The position numbers and the translations under genes were made by a program. A model generated the notes under the pieces. It had not been told where the DNA came from. It saw only the letters and a list, made by a program, of their open reading frames with translations, and made no database searches. A stretch of 64,000 nucleotides of DNA from Flavobacteriales bacterium UBA1986 (GTDB lineage Bacteria > Bacteroidota > Bacteroidia > Flavobacteriales_G > Salibacteraceae), in NCBI GenBank assembly GCA_002336245.1, contig DDDG01000006.1:186001-250000 (forward strand). The letters are read 5' to 3'. Positions 34,129 through 43,676 of the stretch are shown in pieces (within the stretch, counting starts at the first letter, position 1; each line of letters begins with the position of its first letter).

Positions 34129-34930
34129 ATGAGAAAAACCATAGCCATATTTATGAGCGTTTTGCTGTTTGCCTGCAGCGGACCTCAATCAAAAGACTCT
34201 TTGCGAGATGCAGGAGGTTTAGATGAATCTGAATCAAAAACCCCCATCACAGACTTAATTCGAAATGAGACGGAAGTCTTGCTTCAGGATCAGTTGGATG
34301 CTAAAAAAGCAAGCTGGGCTCAGAATGCTCCTCTAGACATTCAGGAGAAATACGCCAAGAATCAAGAGGCCATTGAACTCTCGGGAATTCCTTGGGATGG
34401 CACTCAGAAAAGGCGATAGGGCTCCAAACTTCATTCTAAAAAACGCGGAAGGTGAGGAAGTGTCGCTCTATGAAAACCTGTTGAACGGTCCGGTGATTTT
34501 AACCTGGTACCGCGGCGGATGGTGTCCCTATTGCAACATGACCTTGAATTATTTGAGCAAGGAAATGCCTAAGATCAAAAAAGAGGGAGCTCAACTCTTC
34601 GCCTTAACCCCTGAAGTTCCAGACAGCTCCATCTCGACCAAAGAAAAGCACGATCTAAAATTTGAAGTGCTCAGCGATCTTGGGAATAAAATCGCCAAAG
34701 ACTACGGCATTGTTTATCAACTAAGCCCAGAAGTGGCCTCCATTTTTCAGGACAAGTTTGACCTTCATGCATACAATGGGGACTCAAGCGACGAGCTTCC
34801 GCTTTCTGCAACCTACATCATCGACCAAGAAGGTGTGATTCAATACGCCTTTCTCGATGCCGACTACCGCAAAAGGGCCGAACCTCGTAAACTCATCAAA
34901 GAGTTGAAGAAGTTGAAGTCGTCGAACTAG
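34129..34930 (+). pseudogene. AhpC/TSA-type peroxiredoxin-like lipoprotein with a frameshift
   Basis: The first frame (ATG 34129) gives a lipoprotein signal (SVLLFACSG) and a charged helical region ending in QEAIELSGI. It then runs into PWDGTQKRR and a stop. The second frame from ~34390 continues LGMALRKGDRAPNFILKNAE and contains TWYRGGWCPYCNM, the redox CxxC of the peroxiredoxin-like branch, then LPLSATYIIDQEGVIQYAF. Removing one base near 34387-34394 (ATTCCTTGGG to ATTCTTGGG) restores GILGMAL and one 266-residue protein. A sequencing error is the main alternative to a real lesion. Standing alone, the second part could be a ~180-residue cytoplasmic fragment with the CxxC. Confidence 0.75.
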
Positions 34931-34932
34931 CC

Positions 34933-37110
34933 CTAGTTCATCATCACAAAAGCACCCCAGTAGTAAGGCTTCTCGTATTTTTCTAAAATCGCCAACTGAG
35001 CTTCTCGAAAAGCTTCTTGCTTCGATTTATTCAGGAAGAGGTTTTGAATGAAGAGCGTCATCAATTCTTGGGTAGCTTCATCGTTTACCTTCCAAAGAGA
35101 CGCGATGATGGTTTCCGCACCAGCAATCTGGAAAGCCCGCTGAAGTCCGTACACACCCTCCCCTGCCGACACTTCCCCAAGTCCGGTTTCACAGGCACTT
35201 AAAATGACCAATTCTGTTCCTTGTAAATCGAGGTCCATGGCTTCGTAGGCTGTGAGAATTCCGTTCTCCTCACCACTGCTTTTCTTGGCCATTCCATCTT
35301 CGGCACCTACCAGCATCAGACCAGAGCGCAATAGCGGGTTCGATTTCTTTTTGATTCCGTCGAAGCCTGCCGAGAGCACAATTGCATTATGCTCATCCGC
35401 TTCAAAAAAGCCGTGCGTAGCAATGTGCAATAATGAGGGCTGCGACATGCCTTTGATTTTCTCCTCACTTGCTTGCGACCCAATGAGCGATTGCACCTGG
35501 ACTGAATGCTTCGACATTAGGTTTTGAACCAATTGAATCTCCTTCTCAGTTCCAGGCAGAGGCGCCAGCGTTCCCTGATCTCCAAAATTTGGATTCCCTA
35601 CAAGAAATGCTGATTTCAATTGAATCTTCTCATTGGCATTGCTCAAGCTTAATCCTGAATTGACGCGCACTAGATTCCGATCTTGAATGACAAAACGCTC
35701 TCCTTCCTTCCGAAGTGTAGCCACATTCACCTGATTGAAGATGCCATCGACCGATAAATACACACGATTTACATCACCCAAGGCTTCGTCTACCTTCTGC
35801 CAGTAAATTCCATACGAGCGATTGTCGGCAACATTGTAGCCGATGGAAGACTTGTAAAACTTCACCGACCTGCCTTCCAAGTCACCTGCCTCGCCCATGT
35901 CCACGATTTGGATGGAAGCATCGGAACGAAGTATACAAGCCAAATAGTTGGCCTCGCCGCCAAGAAGTTCATTTTTCTGAGTTCGAATGATTTCGACCAA
36001 TACATCCTTGGGACCCAACTGCTTTGCAACATCCTGAATGCTCATTCCAACATTGCTTGAAAGTTTCGACCCAAGGCGCTGGCTCAGGTCTTTCTCCAAC
36101 TCATTCGCGCGTTCTTCGAGCTTGTCGAGTTTCACACCTTGTGAAAACACCGTACGCTTCGGCATGCTGTAATATCGAGCCAAATCTGCCCTGGCTGTCA
36201 TCCACTCCTCATAGCTATTGATGAGCGTGGAATCGCCCGAACTCATGATGCCCTCCTTGAGCTTCTTGGCACTTTGAAGGAGTATTCCCTTGGTAGCCCA
36301 GCGGGTTTCGAGCATGGAAGTCAGCCAAGTCTGATCGGTAGACTTCAAATGGAAACCAAAGTAGTTTAAGACGAAGTTCTGAGAGTTTGACCAGAACTTG
36401 GTTCGCTCGGCTTCGCTCATGGCAGGAAAGTATCGTTCTACCTGTTCGAGAATCGCATCGTTCAGCTTTCCCAATTCTTCGTAGGCGCCCGAACGATTTC
36501 CCATCAAGTCGTATACACTGCCCAAAAGCGAAAGGGTTTCGAGGTAATCGTTGTGGTATTTCCCTAGCGTATATTCTTGAATGCGCTTGGCCAACTTCAA
36601 AGCTTCAACCGCCTCGGGATATCGGTTCTGATGGATATAAAAAACAGCCTGGTTGTAATAAATCTTTGCTGTTGCCGGGTGATTCTGCCCAAACTCTTTG
36701 TTGTAGATTTTCAATGCATGAGCCTGCATTTCTTCCACTTCTTCCAACTTGCCCATCTCGAGTCGAATGGCAGATAGGTGGTTGATCGCCCGGGCGTATT
36801 CTGGTCTCTTCTTACCAAGCTTTTTCTCCTTGCGTGTTTTTACATCGGTTAGAATAGATTCAGCTGCTACAAGTTCCCCCATTTCACGCATGATGAGCGC
36901 CTTATTCACCATGAAAGGGAAATAGTCTTTGTCTGTAGTATTTAGGGTGTAAGAAGCAACCAAACCCGCCTGAACATTTACATCGTGGGCTTCCTGAATT
37001 CTCCCCAAAGAGTAAAACAACATCGCCTGATTGTTCAAGGCGATGGCATATTCAATGGTCTCTTGTTTTCCTTGGGCTTCAAGATCTGAACGGAGAAAAA
37101 GTAAATCCAC
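34933..37110 (-). CDS. TPR-CHAT protease-like protein, 5'-truncated
   Basis: The remaining 725 residues begin with TPR repeats (ALNNQAMLFYSLGRIQEA, RAINHLSAIRLEMGKLEE, KIYYNQAVFYIHQNRYPE) and a linker. The C-terminal CHAT caspase-like domain has catalytic His566 in HIATHGFFEAD and Cys640 in LSACETGLGEV, both present. Homologues start with a signal peptide and more TPRs. Here the only start is a GTG at 37110, preceded by a stop, and the first residues (MDLLFLR) do not look like TPR. Homology therefore seems to break near 37085-37100, where the oppositely oriented WG gene is cut too. If expressed it would be a cytosolic fragment; an intact version would be a secreted or periplasmic protease. 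TPR-CHAT proteins include defence effectors, but nothing nearby supports that role. Confidence 0.7.
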   Translation of the reverse strand: MDLLFLRSDLEAQGKQETIEYAIALNNQAMLFYSLGRIQEAHDVNVQAGLVASYTLNTTDKDYFPFMVNKALIMREMGELVAAESILTDVKTRKEKKLGKKRPEYARAINHLSAIRLEMGKLEEVEEMQAHALKIYNKEFGQNHPATAKIYYNQAVFYIHQNRYPEAVEALKLAKRIQEYTLGKYHNDYLETLSLLGSVYDLMGNRSGAYEELGKLNDAILEQVERYFPAMSEAERTKFWSNSQNFVLNYFGFHLKSTDQTWLTSMLETRWATKGILLQSAKKLKEGIMSSGDSTLINSYEEWMTARADLARYYSMPKRTVFSQGVKLDKLEERANELEKDLSQRLGSKLSSNVGMSIQDVAKQLGPKDVLVEIIRTQKNELLGGEANYLACILRSDASIQIVDMGEAGDLEGRSVKFYKSSIGYNVADNRSYGIYWQKVDEALGDVNRVYLSVDGIFNQVNVATLRKEGERFVIQDRNLVRVNSGLSLSNANEKIQLKSAFLVGNPNFGDQGTLAPLPGTEKEIQLVQNLMSKHSVQVQSLIGSQASEEKIKGMSQPSLLHIATHGFFEADEHNAIVLSAGFDGIKKKSNPLLRSGLMLVGAEDGMAKKSSGEENGILTAYEAMDLDLQGTELVILSACETGLGEVSAGEGVYGLQRAFQIAGAETIIASLWKVNDEATQELMTLFIQNLFLNKSKQEAFREAQLAILEKYEKPYYWGAFVMMN

Positions 37111-38525
37111 AAGGAGAAGTGGATTCCGATGGTTTCTTCTTCAGAAGTGAGACAGCCAAAATGGGCCTCATCGACACCTTTGGCAACATTCTTTTAAAGC
37201 CCGAATTCGATTAAATCTTTCCTCCCAGCGATTGGAGCTTGGAAGGAGCAATGTTGTTCAAAACCATGATTGCATCCGACCGGAATAATGAAGTTTTCCC
37301 TGAAGGTTGGACAGGTAAATTGGGCCTCTACGACGAAAATGGAAAGCAAATTCTAGCCAATGAGTACGAGTACTTGGGATTCATTGGAAATCTGGGCGTC
37401 GCGTCAAAAAGCAAAGTGACCCAATCGGTCAATCAGGTGCTTCGCGCAGGAGAATACAACGAATGGGGCGAAATCGAATCTGAGTTCCCTCTAGGTGAAT
37501 TTAATCGTCTGCATTTTCCTTCCGGCCCATTCACTCTCTTTAGCCCAACAGCTAAGGTGATGAGCGTTGAAAACGCCGTCTATCCCGCTCTTCAAATGGA
37601 CGAAGAAATGATGGAAGATCGTTTTGTTGGCTACTATCAGTTGGTAGAAGAACCAGCGGTTCGCAGCGCATTGGAACTGCTCGGGAAAAAAGTGAAGGAA
37701 ATGGAATCCTTGAAAGATCTCCCCTACCAAACATTGGATTCATTGATTGGCGACTTTATGGTTAAAAATCGTGTGCTGAATGCCAATTGGGTGAAGCACG
37801 ACTTGCGCGAAACGAATTCAAGCGAACTGCCAGTAATCGTCCAGCAAAAGGGCAAATGGCGACTTCTGAGCCAAAATCTTGAAGCCTTAAATGAGATGAG
37901 TTTTGAGCAAATCAAAGCGTACACCTCCATTCCAAATGAATCAATCCATGCGAGCATGTTCAAGGGCATCGAGCTTCCAAATCCGGAGATTGGCTTCATC
38001 GGAAAAAAGAAATCGAAGTTCTATCTCCTAGACAGCGATGGGAAGTTGAATCAGGAAACCGAAAAGAGTTTAGCGAGCTTAAACACTTCCACCTTCAACA
38101 AGAGCTTTCCCGTACTCTTTGAATTGGAGTCGGCCGAAAAGCCTGCTGAACTTTTGAAAGAATTGAAAGCCGCCTATTCCAGCATCATAAAACCGAACAT
38201 CGCTGGCGTTCAACAGGAAGATTGGCAGTCGGCAGTCTACTACTCCAGTTGGGATTCGATTGAAACGCTCAGTTTCCAAGGTTTGGAAGTTTCCGAAACC
38301 TCCAATTTTAAAGAATCCAAGCGCTTCCCGATTGAATTTGAAGCTCGCGTGATGGAGGAGATGTACATGATGAACGAATACGGCGAAGAAGATGTACGGA
38401 TGATCTCCGTTTCTGCCATGGAATTTGGCGACCTCGATGAGCGCCTCTTGGATGGCAGCCTTGACAAGTATCCGCTTATTCTGAAGGTTGTGAATGAAGC
38501 TTGTTCGGCGGCGAACGGACGTTGA
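37086..38525 (+). pseudogene. WG-repeat-type protein, 5'-truncated and with in-frame TAA
   Basis: Coding text begins abruptly with LNGEKVNPQGEVDSDGFFF and MGLIDTFGNILLKPEFD, the KxGLID-x-GxxLxPPxYD pattern of WG/KWG beta-repeats. TAA at 37212-37214 interrupts the frame, which then continues unchanged (IFPPSDWSLEGAMLF, then GKLGLYDENGKQILANEYEY). The remainder is a 429-codon mixed helical/beta protein without recognised motif. There is no start codon or signal upstream because the sequence turns into the antisense of the CHAT gene at about 37085-37100. The likely history is a deletion or inversion joining two genes head to head, followed or preceded by the stop. An assembly join is an alternative. 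Confidence 0.65.
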
Positions 38526-38575
38526 GACGGTTGAGAATGAAGATTGACTAGTGTTGAACTTAGAAGGACCTCCTT

Positions 38576-38655
38576 GAATATCCAATAACGAATATTGAAT
38601 TTCCAATGATGAAGTTTCCACCTGAAGTTACTTCGGACTTGGATATTGGATATTC
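38576..38655. repeat. Inverted repeat with arms GAATATCCAA / TTGGATATTC
   Basis: Perfect 10-base arms lie at 38576-38585 and 38646-38655 in the gap between the convergent WG pseudogene and the oxoacid dehydrogenase. Internal near-copies (CCAATAACGAATATTGAATT) make it a nested repeat of the type scattered through Bacteroidota genomes. It could also act as a weak terminator. Confidence 0.55.
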
Positions 38656-38663
38656 GCTATTCT

Positions 38664-40640
38664 CTAATATGCAATCAACTCCCCAAGCACCTCGTCCAAT
38701 CTAGAATTCGCCAAAAATCCCTTTTCAAGATTGCTTCCGAATGGAACGGGCGTATCCAAACTACCCAAGCGCCGCACAGGTGCGTCGAGATGTTGGAAGG
38801 CTTGTTCGTGGATGATGGAGGAAATCTCGGCTGCGATGCCGCCGGTAATGGTGTCTTCGTGTAAAATGAGGACTTTCCCCGTGCGCTGTACGGAATCCAA
38901 AATGGCTTCTGTATCCAAAGGTGCCAAGGTTCTTAGGTCGAGCAGGTCGGCTGAGACTTCTGGATGTGCGTCGAGGTAGCTGAGCGCCCAATGCACGCCC
39001 ATGCCGTAGGTAATGATGCTCACATCTTCTCCTTCGCGTAACAACTTAGCGACGCCAAAAGGAAGATTGAAATAATCGGTGGGCACTTCTTCGCGAATGC
39101 TTCGGTACAATGCTTTGTGTTCGAAAAACATCACAGGGTTCGGATCTTCAATGGCACGAGCCAACAAGCCTTTTGCATCGGAAGGAAAAGCGGGATAGGC
39201 AATCTTCAACCCAGGTGTGTGGAAAAACCAAGCTTCGTTGCTCTGTGAGTGAAAGGGCCCGGCATTCACTCCCGCTCCTGTAGGCATTCGAATCACCACA
39301 TCGGCATTCTGTCCCCAGCGCCAATGAATCTTTGCGAGGTTGTTGATGATCTGATTGAACCCGCAGGTCACAAAGTCAGCGAACTGCATTTCCATCACTG
39401 CCTTCTTGCCCACTATGGATAAACCCAAGGCAGTTCCCACAATGGCCGATTCGCAAAGCGGTGTGTTTCGAACGCGCTCTTTCCCAAACTCTTCTACAAA
39501 CCCTTGTGTCACTTTAAAAACGCCGCCGTATTCGGCAACATCTTGCCCCATGATGATGAGCTCCGGATACTTCTGCATGCTCTGCTTTAGTCCGAGCGAA
39601 ATGGCGTCGACCAAGCGAAGTTCTTCGGTGGTCTCCCCTGCTGCTATGTCTTCTAGGCTTGTTTCCTGAAACAAATCCCTTTGCTCTTTCTCTGCATCAA
39701 AAGCCATGGCTGGCTCCGCATATGCACTGGCCAAACCTTCTTCAATTTCGGCTGTAATCTCACTCCTGATTTCTTGAATGCGCTCTTCGGTAATCACGCC
39801 AAATTGCAGAAGGTGATTCTTGAAATTCTCAACAGGATCTTTGGTGGCCCAAAATTCCATCAACTCTTTTGGAACGTAAGCTGTTCCTGAAGCTTCTTCG
39901 TGCCCGCGCATGCGGAAGGTTCTGCATTCCAGAATAAAAGGACGCGGATTGGCCAAAACGGAATTGCGCACATCCGTCATGGTTTGGAAAACTTCCAAAA
40001 TGTTGTTCCCATCAACGCTCAAAGCATCGACGCCGTAGGCCGGACCTTTTACCGTAAAACTGTCGAACTTAAACTGCTCGCTGGAAGGTGTCGACAATCC
40101 GTAACCGTTGGCTTCGATCACAAAAATGACGGGCAAATTCCAAACAGCTGCTACGTTCAATGCTTCGTGGAAATCACCCTGACTGCTTCCGCCATCTCCC
40201 GTGAATACCATGGCACATTTCTGCTCTCCATCGAGCAAATGACCCAACCCGATTCCATCGGCGATGCCGAGTTGTGGCCCAAGATGGGAAATCATGCCCA
40301 CAATCTTGTGCTCTTTGCTTCCGAAGTGAAAGGAGCGATCGCGCCCCTGAGTGAAGCCATTCGCCTTGCCTTGAAACTGCGAAAACAAACGATTTAATGG
40401 AACTCCCCTTGCGGTAAACAAGCCCAAATTCCTGTGCATGGGAAGGAGGTACTCTTCTGGCGACATCGCCATGCCCGCCGCGACAGAGACTGATTCTTGT
40501 CCGATTCCGGAGAACCATTTACTGATTTTACCCTGCCGCAATAAAATGATCATCTTCTCCTCGATCATGCGAGGTTTGAGGATTTGGCGGAAGAGGTTTT
40601 CGAGCGTCGAAGGCTCGTATAGTTCTGAGTGAAATTCCAT
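38664..40640 (-). CDS. Fused E1 alpha-beta subunit of a branched-chain 2-oxoacid dehydrogenase
   Basis: The protein is 658 residues from ATG 40640; a TTG two codons upstream is weaker. It catalyses thiamine-diphosphate-dependent decarboxylation of 2-oxo acids from Val/Leu/Ile and passes the acyl group to E2. The alpha half has GIGQESVSVAAGMAM, the magnesium/TPP motif GDGGSSQGDFHEALN and EANGYGLST. The beta half starts near residue 345 (LRLVDAISLGLKQSMQKYP) and contains GQDVAEYGGVFKVTQGF, MQFADFVTCGFNQI and EDTITGGIAAEI. The single-chain fusion is usual in Bacteroidota. It is monocistronic here; E2 and E3 are not in the window. Confidence 0.9.
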   Translation of the reverse strand: MEFHSELYEPSTLENLFRQILKPRMIEEKMIILLRQGKISKWFSGIGQESVSVAAGMAMSPEEYLLPMHRNLGLFTARGVPLNRLFSQFQGKANGFTQGRDRSFHFGSKEHKIVGMISHLGPQLGIADGIGLGHLLDGEQKCAMVFTGDGGSSQGDFHEALNVAAVWNLPVIFVIEANGYGLSTPSSEQFKFDSFTVKGPAYGVDALSVDGNNILEVFQTMTDVRNSVLANPRPFILECRTFRMRGHEEASGTAYVPKELMEFWATKDPVENFKNHLLQFGVITEERIQEIRSEITAEIEEGLASAYAEPAMAFDAEKEQRDLFQETSLEDIAAGETTEELRLVDAISLGLKQSMQKYPELIIMGQDVAEYGGVFKVTQGFVEEFGKERVRNTPLCESAIVGTALGLSIVGKKAVMEMQFADFVTCGFNQIINNLAKIHWRWGQNADVVIRMPTGAGVNAGPFHSQSNEAWFFHTPGLKIAYPAFPSDAKGLLARAIEDPNPVMFFEHKALYRSIREEVPTDYFNLPFGVAKLLREGEDVSIITYGMGVHWALSYLDAHPEVSADLLDLRTLAPLDTEAILDSVQRTGKVLILHEDTITGGIAAEISSIIHEQAFQHLDAPVRRLGSLDTPVPFGSNLEKGFLANSRLDEVLGELIAY

Positions 40641-40699
40641 GGTCAATAGCGCGCTTAAAAATAGAATTCATGCCTTCGCAAAACAGTTCTTTCTTTTCC

Positions 40700-40707
40700 T
40701 ATTTTTG
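40700..40707 (+). promoter_or_regulatory. TATTTTTG -7 box
   Basis: This is a match to TAnnTTTG 19 bases before ATG 40727. It likely drives the lipoprotein and the SUI1 gene behind it. Confidence 0.45.
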
Positions 40708-40726
40708 AACAGCCTAAGCATTCACT

Positions 40727-41509
40727 ATGAAGCAATTATTTTACGTCTCGGCATTCGCCCTAATCACACTCATTTCCCTCGATTCGTGCAAGAGAGATTT
40801 CTCTGCATGCACCGACCCAAAGGCGGACAACTACAATTCTGCTGCAGTTTCCGATGATGGCTCTTGTTTGTATGCTGGCCTTCCACTCGACAGCTTCCTA
40901 GCTGCTGGTGGTTCTTTTGGTGGCGGCGATAGTGGAATCATTGGTGGTGGTGGCGATACCGCTCGTGTAGGTTGTATGGATCCCAATGCGGCCAACTACG
41001 ATTCTACGGCGAACATTCCAGGTTTTTGCATCATCTATGGTTGTCTAGACACCGCGGCGAACAATTACGACTCTTCAGCTACTGTAAATGCTCCAGATTC
41101 TTGCGTCTATTTCGGTTGCACCGACCCAAGAGCTGAGAACTACAACCCAAAAGCAAACTTCGACGATGGTTCGTGCATCGACATCCGTCAGAAATTCGCA
41201 GGAACCTGGGACGTAACACACAACTGCGGTTTCCGAGTGAACCTCGAGGACCCGATGGAAATTCTCTTTGATCCTTCAGAGAGGGACACTGTCACCTTCG
41301 TACCTTTTTTAAATGGAGCCAACGCCATTGGTTTGGTGGACAAAAACGCACTTGAAATTCCGCTACAGATTTTTGGAAGCGTTGAAGTGGAAGCCATTGG
41401 AAGCATCAATGCTGCCCGCGATCAAATCAACCTCGACATCGATTACAACATCACCATACCCTTCATCGGTGGACCTGGAACTTGCAAAGCCACTTTCGAC
41501 AAGCAGTAA
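40727..41509 (+). CDS. Lipoprotein with GCxDPxAxNY repeats
   Basis: The 260-residue protein has a lipobox-like LISLDSC at Cys21. Four short cysteine-containing repeats follow: CTDPKADNYNSAAVSDDGSC, GCMDPNAANYDSTAN, GCLDTAANNYDSSAT and GCTDPRAENYNPKANFDDGS. A glycine-rich linker (SFGGGDSGIIGGGGD) separates the first from the rest. These D/N-rich units resemble calcium-binding or adhesive surface repeats of marine Bacteroidota. The C-terminal ~100 residues form a lipocalin-like barrel candidate (FAGTWDVTHNCGFRV). It is probably a surface lipoprotein; the ligand is unknown. Confidence 0.65.
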   Translation: MKQLFYVSAFALITLISLDSCKRDFSACTDPKADNYNSAAVSDDGSCLYAGLPLDSFLAAGGSFGGGDSGIIGGGGDTARVGCMDPNAANYDSTANIPGFCIIYGCLDTAANNYDSSATVNAPDSCVYFGCTDPRAENYNPKANFDDGSCIDIRQKFAGTWDVTHNCGFRVNLEDPMEILFDPSERDTVTFVPFLNGANAIGLVDKNALEIPLQIFGSVEVEAIGSINAARDQINLDIDYNITIPFIGGPGTCKATFDKQ

Positions 41510-41520
41510 GGCATTATTGA

Positions 41521-41862
41521 ATGGGCCGCAAAGCCAATAAGCGCATCGACGTCGTTTACTCGACGAATCAAGATTACCAATACGACAGCGGAGATGCTGA
41601 ACAGGAGACTCTTGAGCCTTCAAAACAACTGCTTGAACTTCGCTACGAGAAAAAAGGACGCGCAGGAAAGCCTGTCATTCGCATCACTGGATTTGTTGGA
41701 ACTTCAGAAGATTTAAAAGATCTTGGCAAGAGCCTGCGCAGCCATTGTGGCGTTGGAGGCAGCGATAAAGGCGGCGAGATTCTTCTTCAAGGAGATGTGC
41801 GACCGAAGCTTATGGACTACCTCGAAAAAGCTGGCTATAAGTTCAAGCGGATTGGTGGTTGA
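41521..41862 (+). CDS. SUI1/eIF1-like translation factor (YciH family)
   Basis: The 113-residue protein has a variable N-terminus and a SUI1 domain. The domain shows LLELRYEKKGRAGKPVIRI, the signature SHCGVGGSDKGGEILLQGD and the closing YLEKAGYKFKRIGG. YciH-type proteins act on start-codon selection and ribosome stress behaviour in bacteria. It begins 11 bases after the lipoprotein stop, so it is probably co-transcribed without a functional link. Confidence 0.88.
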   Translation: MGRKANKRIDVVYSTNQDYQYDSGDAEQETLEPSKQLLELRYEKKGRAGKPVIRITGFVGTSEDLKDLGKSLRSHCGVGGSDKGGEILLQGDVRPKLMDYLEKAGYKFKRIGG

Positions 41863-41868
41863 GTCTTT

Positions 41869-42498
41869 TCAGGTCTTCTTGTAGTCATTGAAGCCCTCTC
41901 CTTTCAAAATTTTCGAACGGCATTTTTCAATTCGAGACATTCTGGATTCCGATTTTTTCGGCTGAGAAAAATTAAGAATGTATCCTCTTTGCCTTCCGGG
42001 AGTTAAGGCCATAAAAGCTTTTTCTAATTCGGCATCCTCTTCGAACTTCGATGTTAATTCTTCGGGAGTCGCTTCAGGATTCTTCTTGAATTCAACTTTT
42101 GCTCCAGCCTTCTCCAACTCAATGGCTTCCGAAACGTAGGTCTTAATGATCGATTCTAGAGCTGCAATTTCCTGGAACTTTGTAATTCTAATTTGGCGCA
42201 CTGCCTGACTGTTCTCTCCAGGAGTAAAGAGAATTTTATTGGGATCTTTTAGTAAGCTTCCCTAAAAAAACGCAATGCAAGTAAAGTCTTTAAAAGCAGT
42301 TAGAAGCAAGATGTTTTTGTGCCTATAAGTGTAGCAAGGCTGTGACCACTTGAGCTCTTCCTGCAGTTCAGACTCTTGGAGAATTCGTCGCAACTCTGTA
42401 AGCTCCTTCGCCCAAGTATGAACCTTACACTGCGGTGTTTGATAGAATGAGCAGCGTCCACATCCATCGATTAAATATCGGTCAACACCTGGGTTCAT
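41869..42498 (-). pseudogene. YdeI/OmpD-associated, DUF1801-type protein with in-frame TAG
   Basis: The 210-codon frame starts at ATG 42498 and is broken by TAG at 42262-42264. The upstream part ends TAFKDFTCIAFF and the downstream part continues in frame as GSLLKDPNKILFTPGENSQA, then VRQIRITKFQEI. Intact homologues read FFKGALLKDP here, so AAG to TAG (a base change at the end of a T7 run) is the likely lesion. The second half carries the YdeI motif (EKAFMALTPGRQRGYILNF). Family members are small cytoplasmic proteins linked to antimicrobial-peptide or stress tolerance; the mechanism is unknown. Translation could restart at the GTG at 42201. Confidence 0.8.
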
Positions 42499-42548
42499 GA
42501 CTTCACTTCCATCTCAAATTGACAAAGGAGAAATTGGGTTCTAAATGA

Positions 42549-43676
42549 CTAAGTATCCCAACCCAAAACTCTTCGATACAGATTGAGATATTGCGGAAGA
42601 ATTTCTTGAATGGAAAAGCGATTGGCTTGTGCAAAGGCGCCTGCTCGAAATCTCGCCAGTACTTCATCATCCTCTAAAATGTGAATGGTTTTTTCCGCCA
42701 TTGCATCTACGTCTCCAACATCGCACAGAAAACCGGTTTCACCATCGATGTTCACCTCTGGCAATCCACCTTGATTGGTAGAAATCACGGGGACTTTAGC
42801 CGCCATAGCTTCAAGGGCAGCCAATCCAAAGCTTTCGGTTTCAGAAGTGAGTAAAAACAAATCGGCCGAGGCCAACACTTCTTCGGTCGAGCGAATCTTC
42901 CCTAGAAATACACACTTCGAATAAACACCGAGCTCTCTGCACAGTGTTTCAATCTTAAAACGCTCCGGACCATCGCCAACAAATACCATCCTAGATGGAA
43001 TCTTCTCACACACCTTTGCAAACACACGCACCACATCTTCTACCCGTTTCACCGGACGGAAGTTTGAAATGTGCATGATCACGCGCTCTCCCTTTTGTGC
43101 AATGGTGGCACGCAGGTTCTTCTTGTCTTCTGTATAGCGCTCGATGCGTATGAAGTTCGGAATCACATCGATCTTTTTCTCGAGCTTAAAATGTTCATAG
43201 GTATCTCTTGCTAAGGATTCTGAAACTGCAGTCAAGGCGTCGCTTTCGTTCATAACGAAATTGATGACCGGCTCAAAACTGGGATCTTTCCCAACCAAGG
43301 TGATGTCGGTTCCGTGCAAGGTGGTGATCACCGGAATGTCGATGCCTTCTTTCTTCAAGATTTGCTTTGCCATATAGGCCGCAGAGGCATGAGGAATGGC
43401 GTAATGAACGTGCAGTAAGTCGAGCTTTTCGTGCTTCACCACATCCACCAACTTTGAGCTCAAATTGATTTCGTAAGGCAAATAATCGAAGAGCGGATAA
43501 TCCAATACCGAGACTTCATGGTAGAAGATGTTTTTTCCGAAATAGTCTAGGCGAACGGGCTGACTGTAAGTGATGAAATGCACTTGGTGGTCGAGTTGAG
43601 CCAACTCTTTACCAAGTTCCGTGGCCACAACACCGCTTCCACCAAAAGTGGGATAGAGAACAATTCCTATTTTCAT
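42549..43676 (-). CDS. bshA: N-acetyl-alpha-D-glucosaminyl L-malate synthase (bacillithiol pathway)
   Basis: The 375-residue GT4 glycosyltransferase joins GlcNAc from UDP-GlcNAc to L-malate, the first step of bacillithiol synthesis. The BshA-specific opening is MKIGIVLYPTFGGSGVVATE. It also has LLHVHYAIPHASAAYMAKQ, ITTLHGTDITLVGKDPSF and the GT4 E-x7-E region ETESFGLAALEAMAAKVP. The ATG overlaps the stop of the GH3/serine hydrolase gene by 4 bases, so it is the second gene of that operon. Confidence 0.92.
   Translation of the reverse strand: MKIGIVLYPTFGGSGVVATELGKELAQLDHQVHFITYSQPVRLDYFGKNIFYHEVSVLDYPLFDYLPYEINLSSKLVDVVKHEKLDLLHVHYAIPHASAAYMAKQILKKEGIDIPVITTLHGTDITLVGKDPSFEPVINFVMNESDALTAVSESLARDTYEHFKLEKKIDVIPNFIRIERYTEDKKNLRATIAQKGERVIMHISNFRPVKRVEDVVRVFAKVCEKIPSRMVFVGDGPERFKIETLCRELGVYSKCVFLGKIRSTEEVLASADLFLLTSETESFGLAALEAMAAKVPVISTNQGGLPEVNIDGETGFLCDVGDVDAMAEKTIHILEDDEVLARFRAGAFAQANRFSIQEILPQYLNLYRRVLGWDT

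Noticed and set aside
34933..37110. A CHAT-based defence system
   Set aside because: The catalytic residues are present, but no CRISPR type III-E, gasdermin or other partner gene is nearby, the gene is truncated, and TPR-CHAT proteins are common outside immunity.
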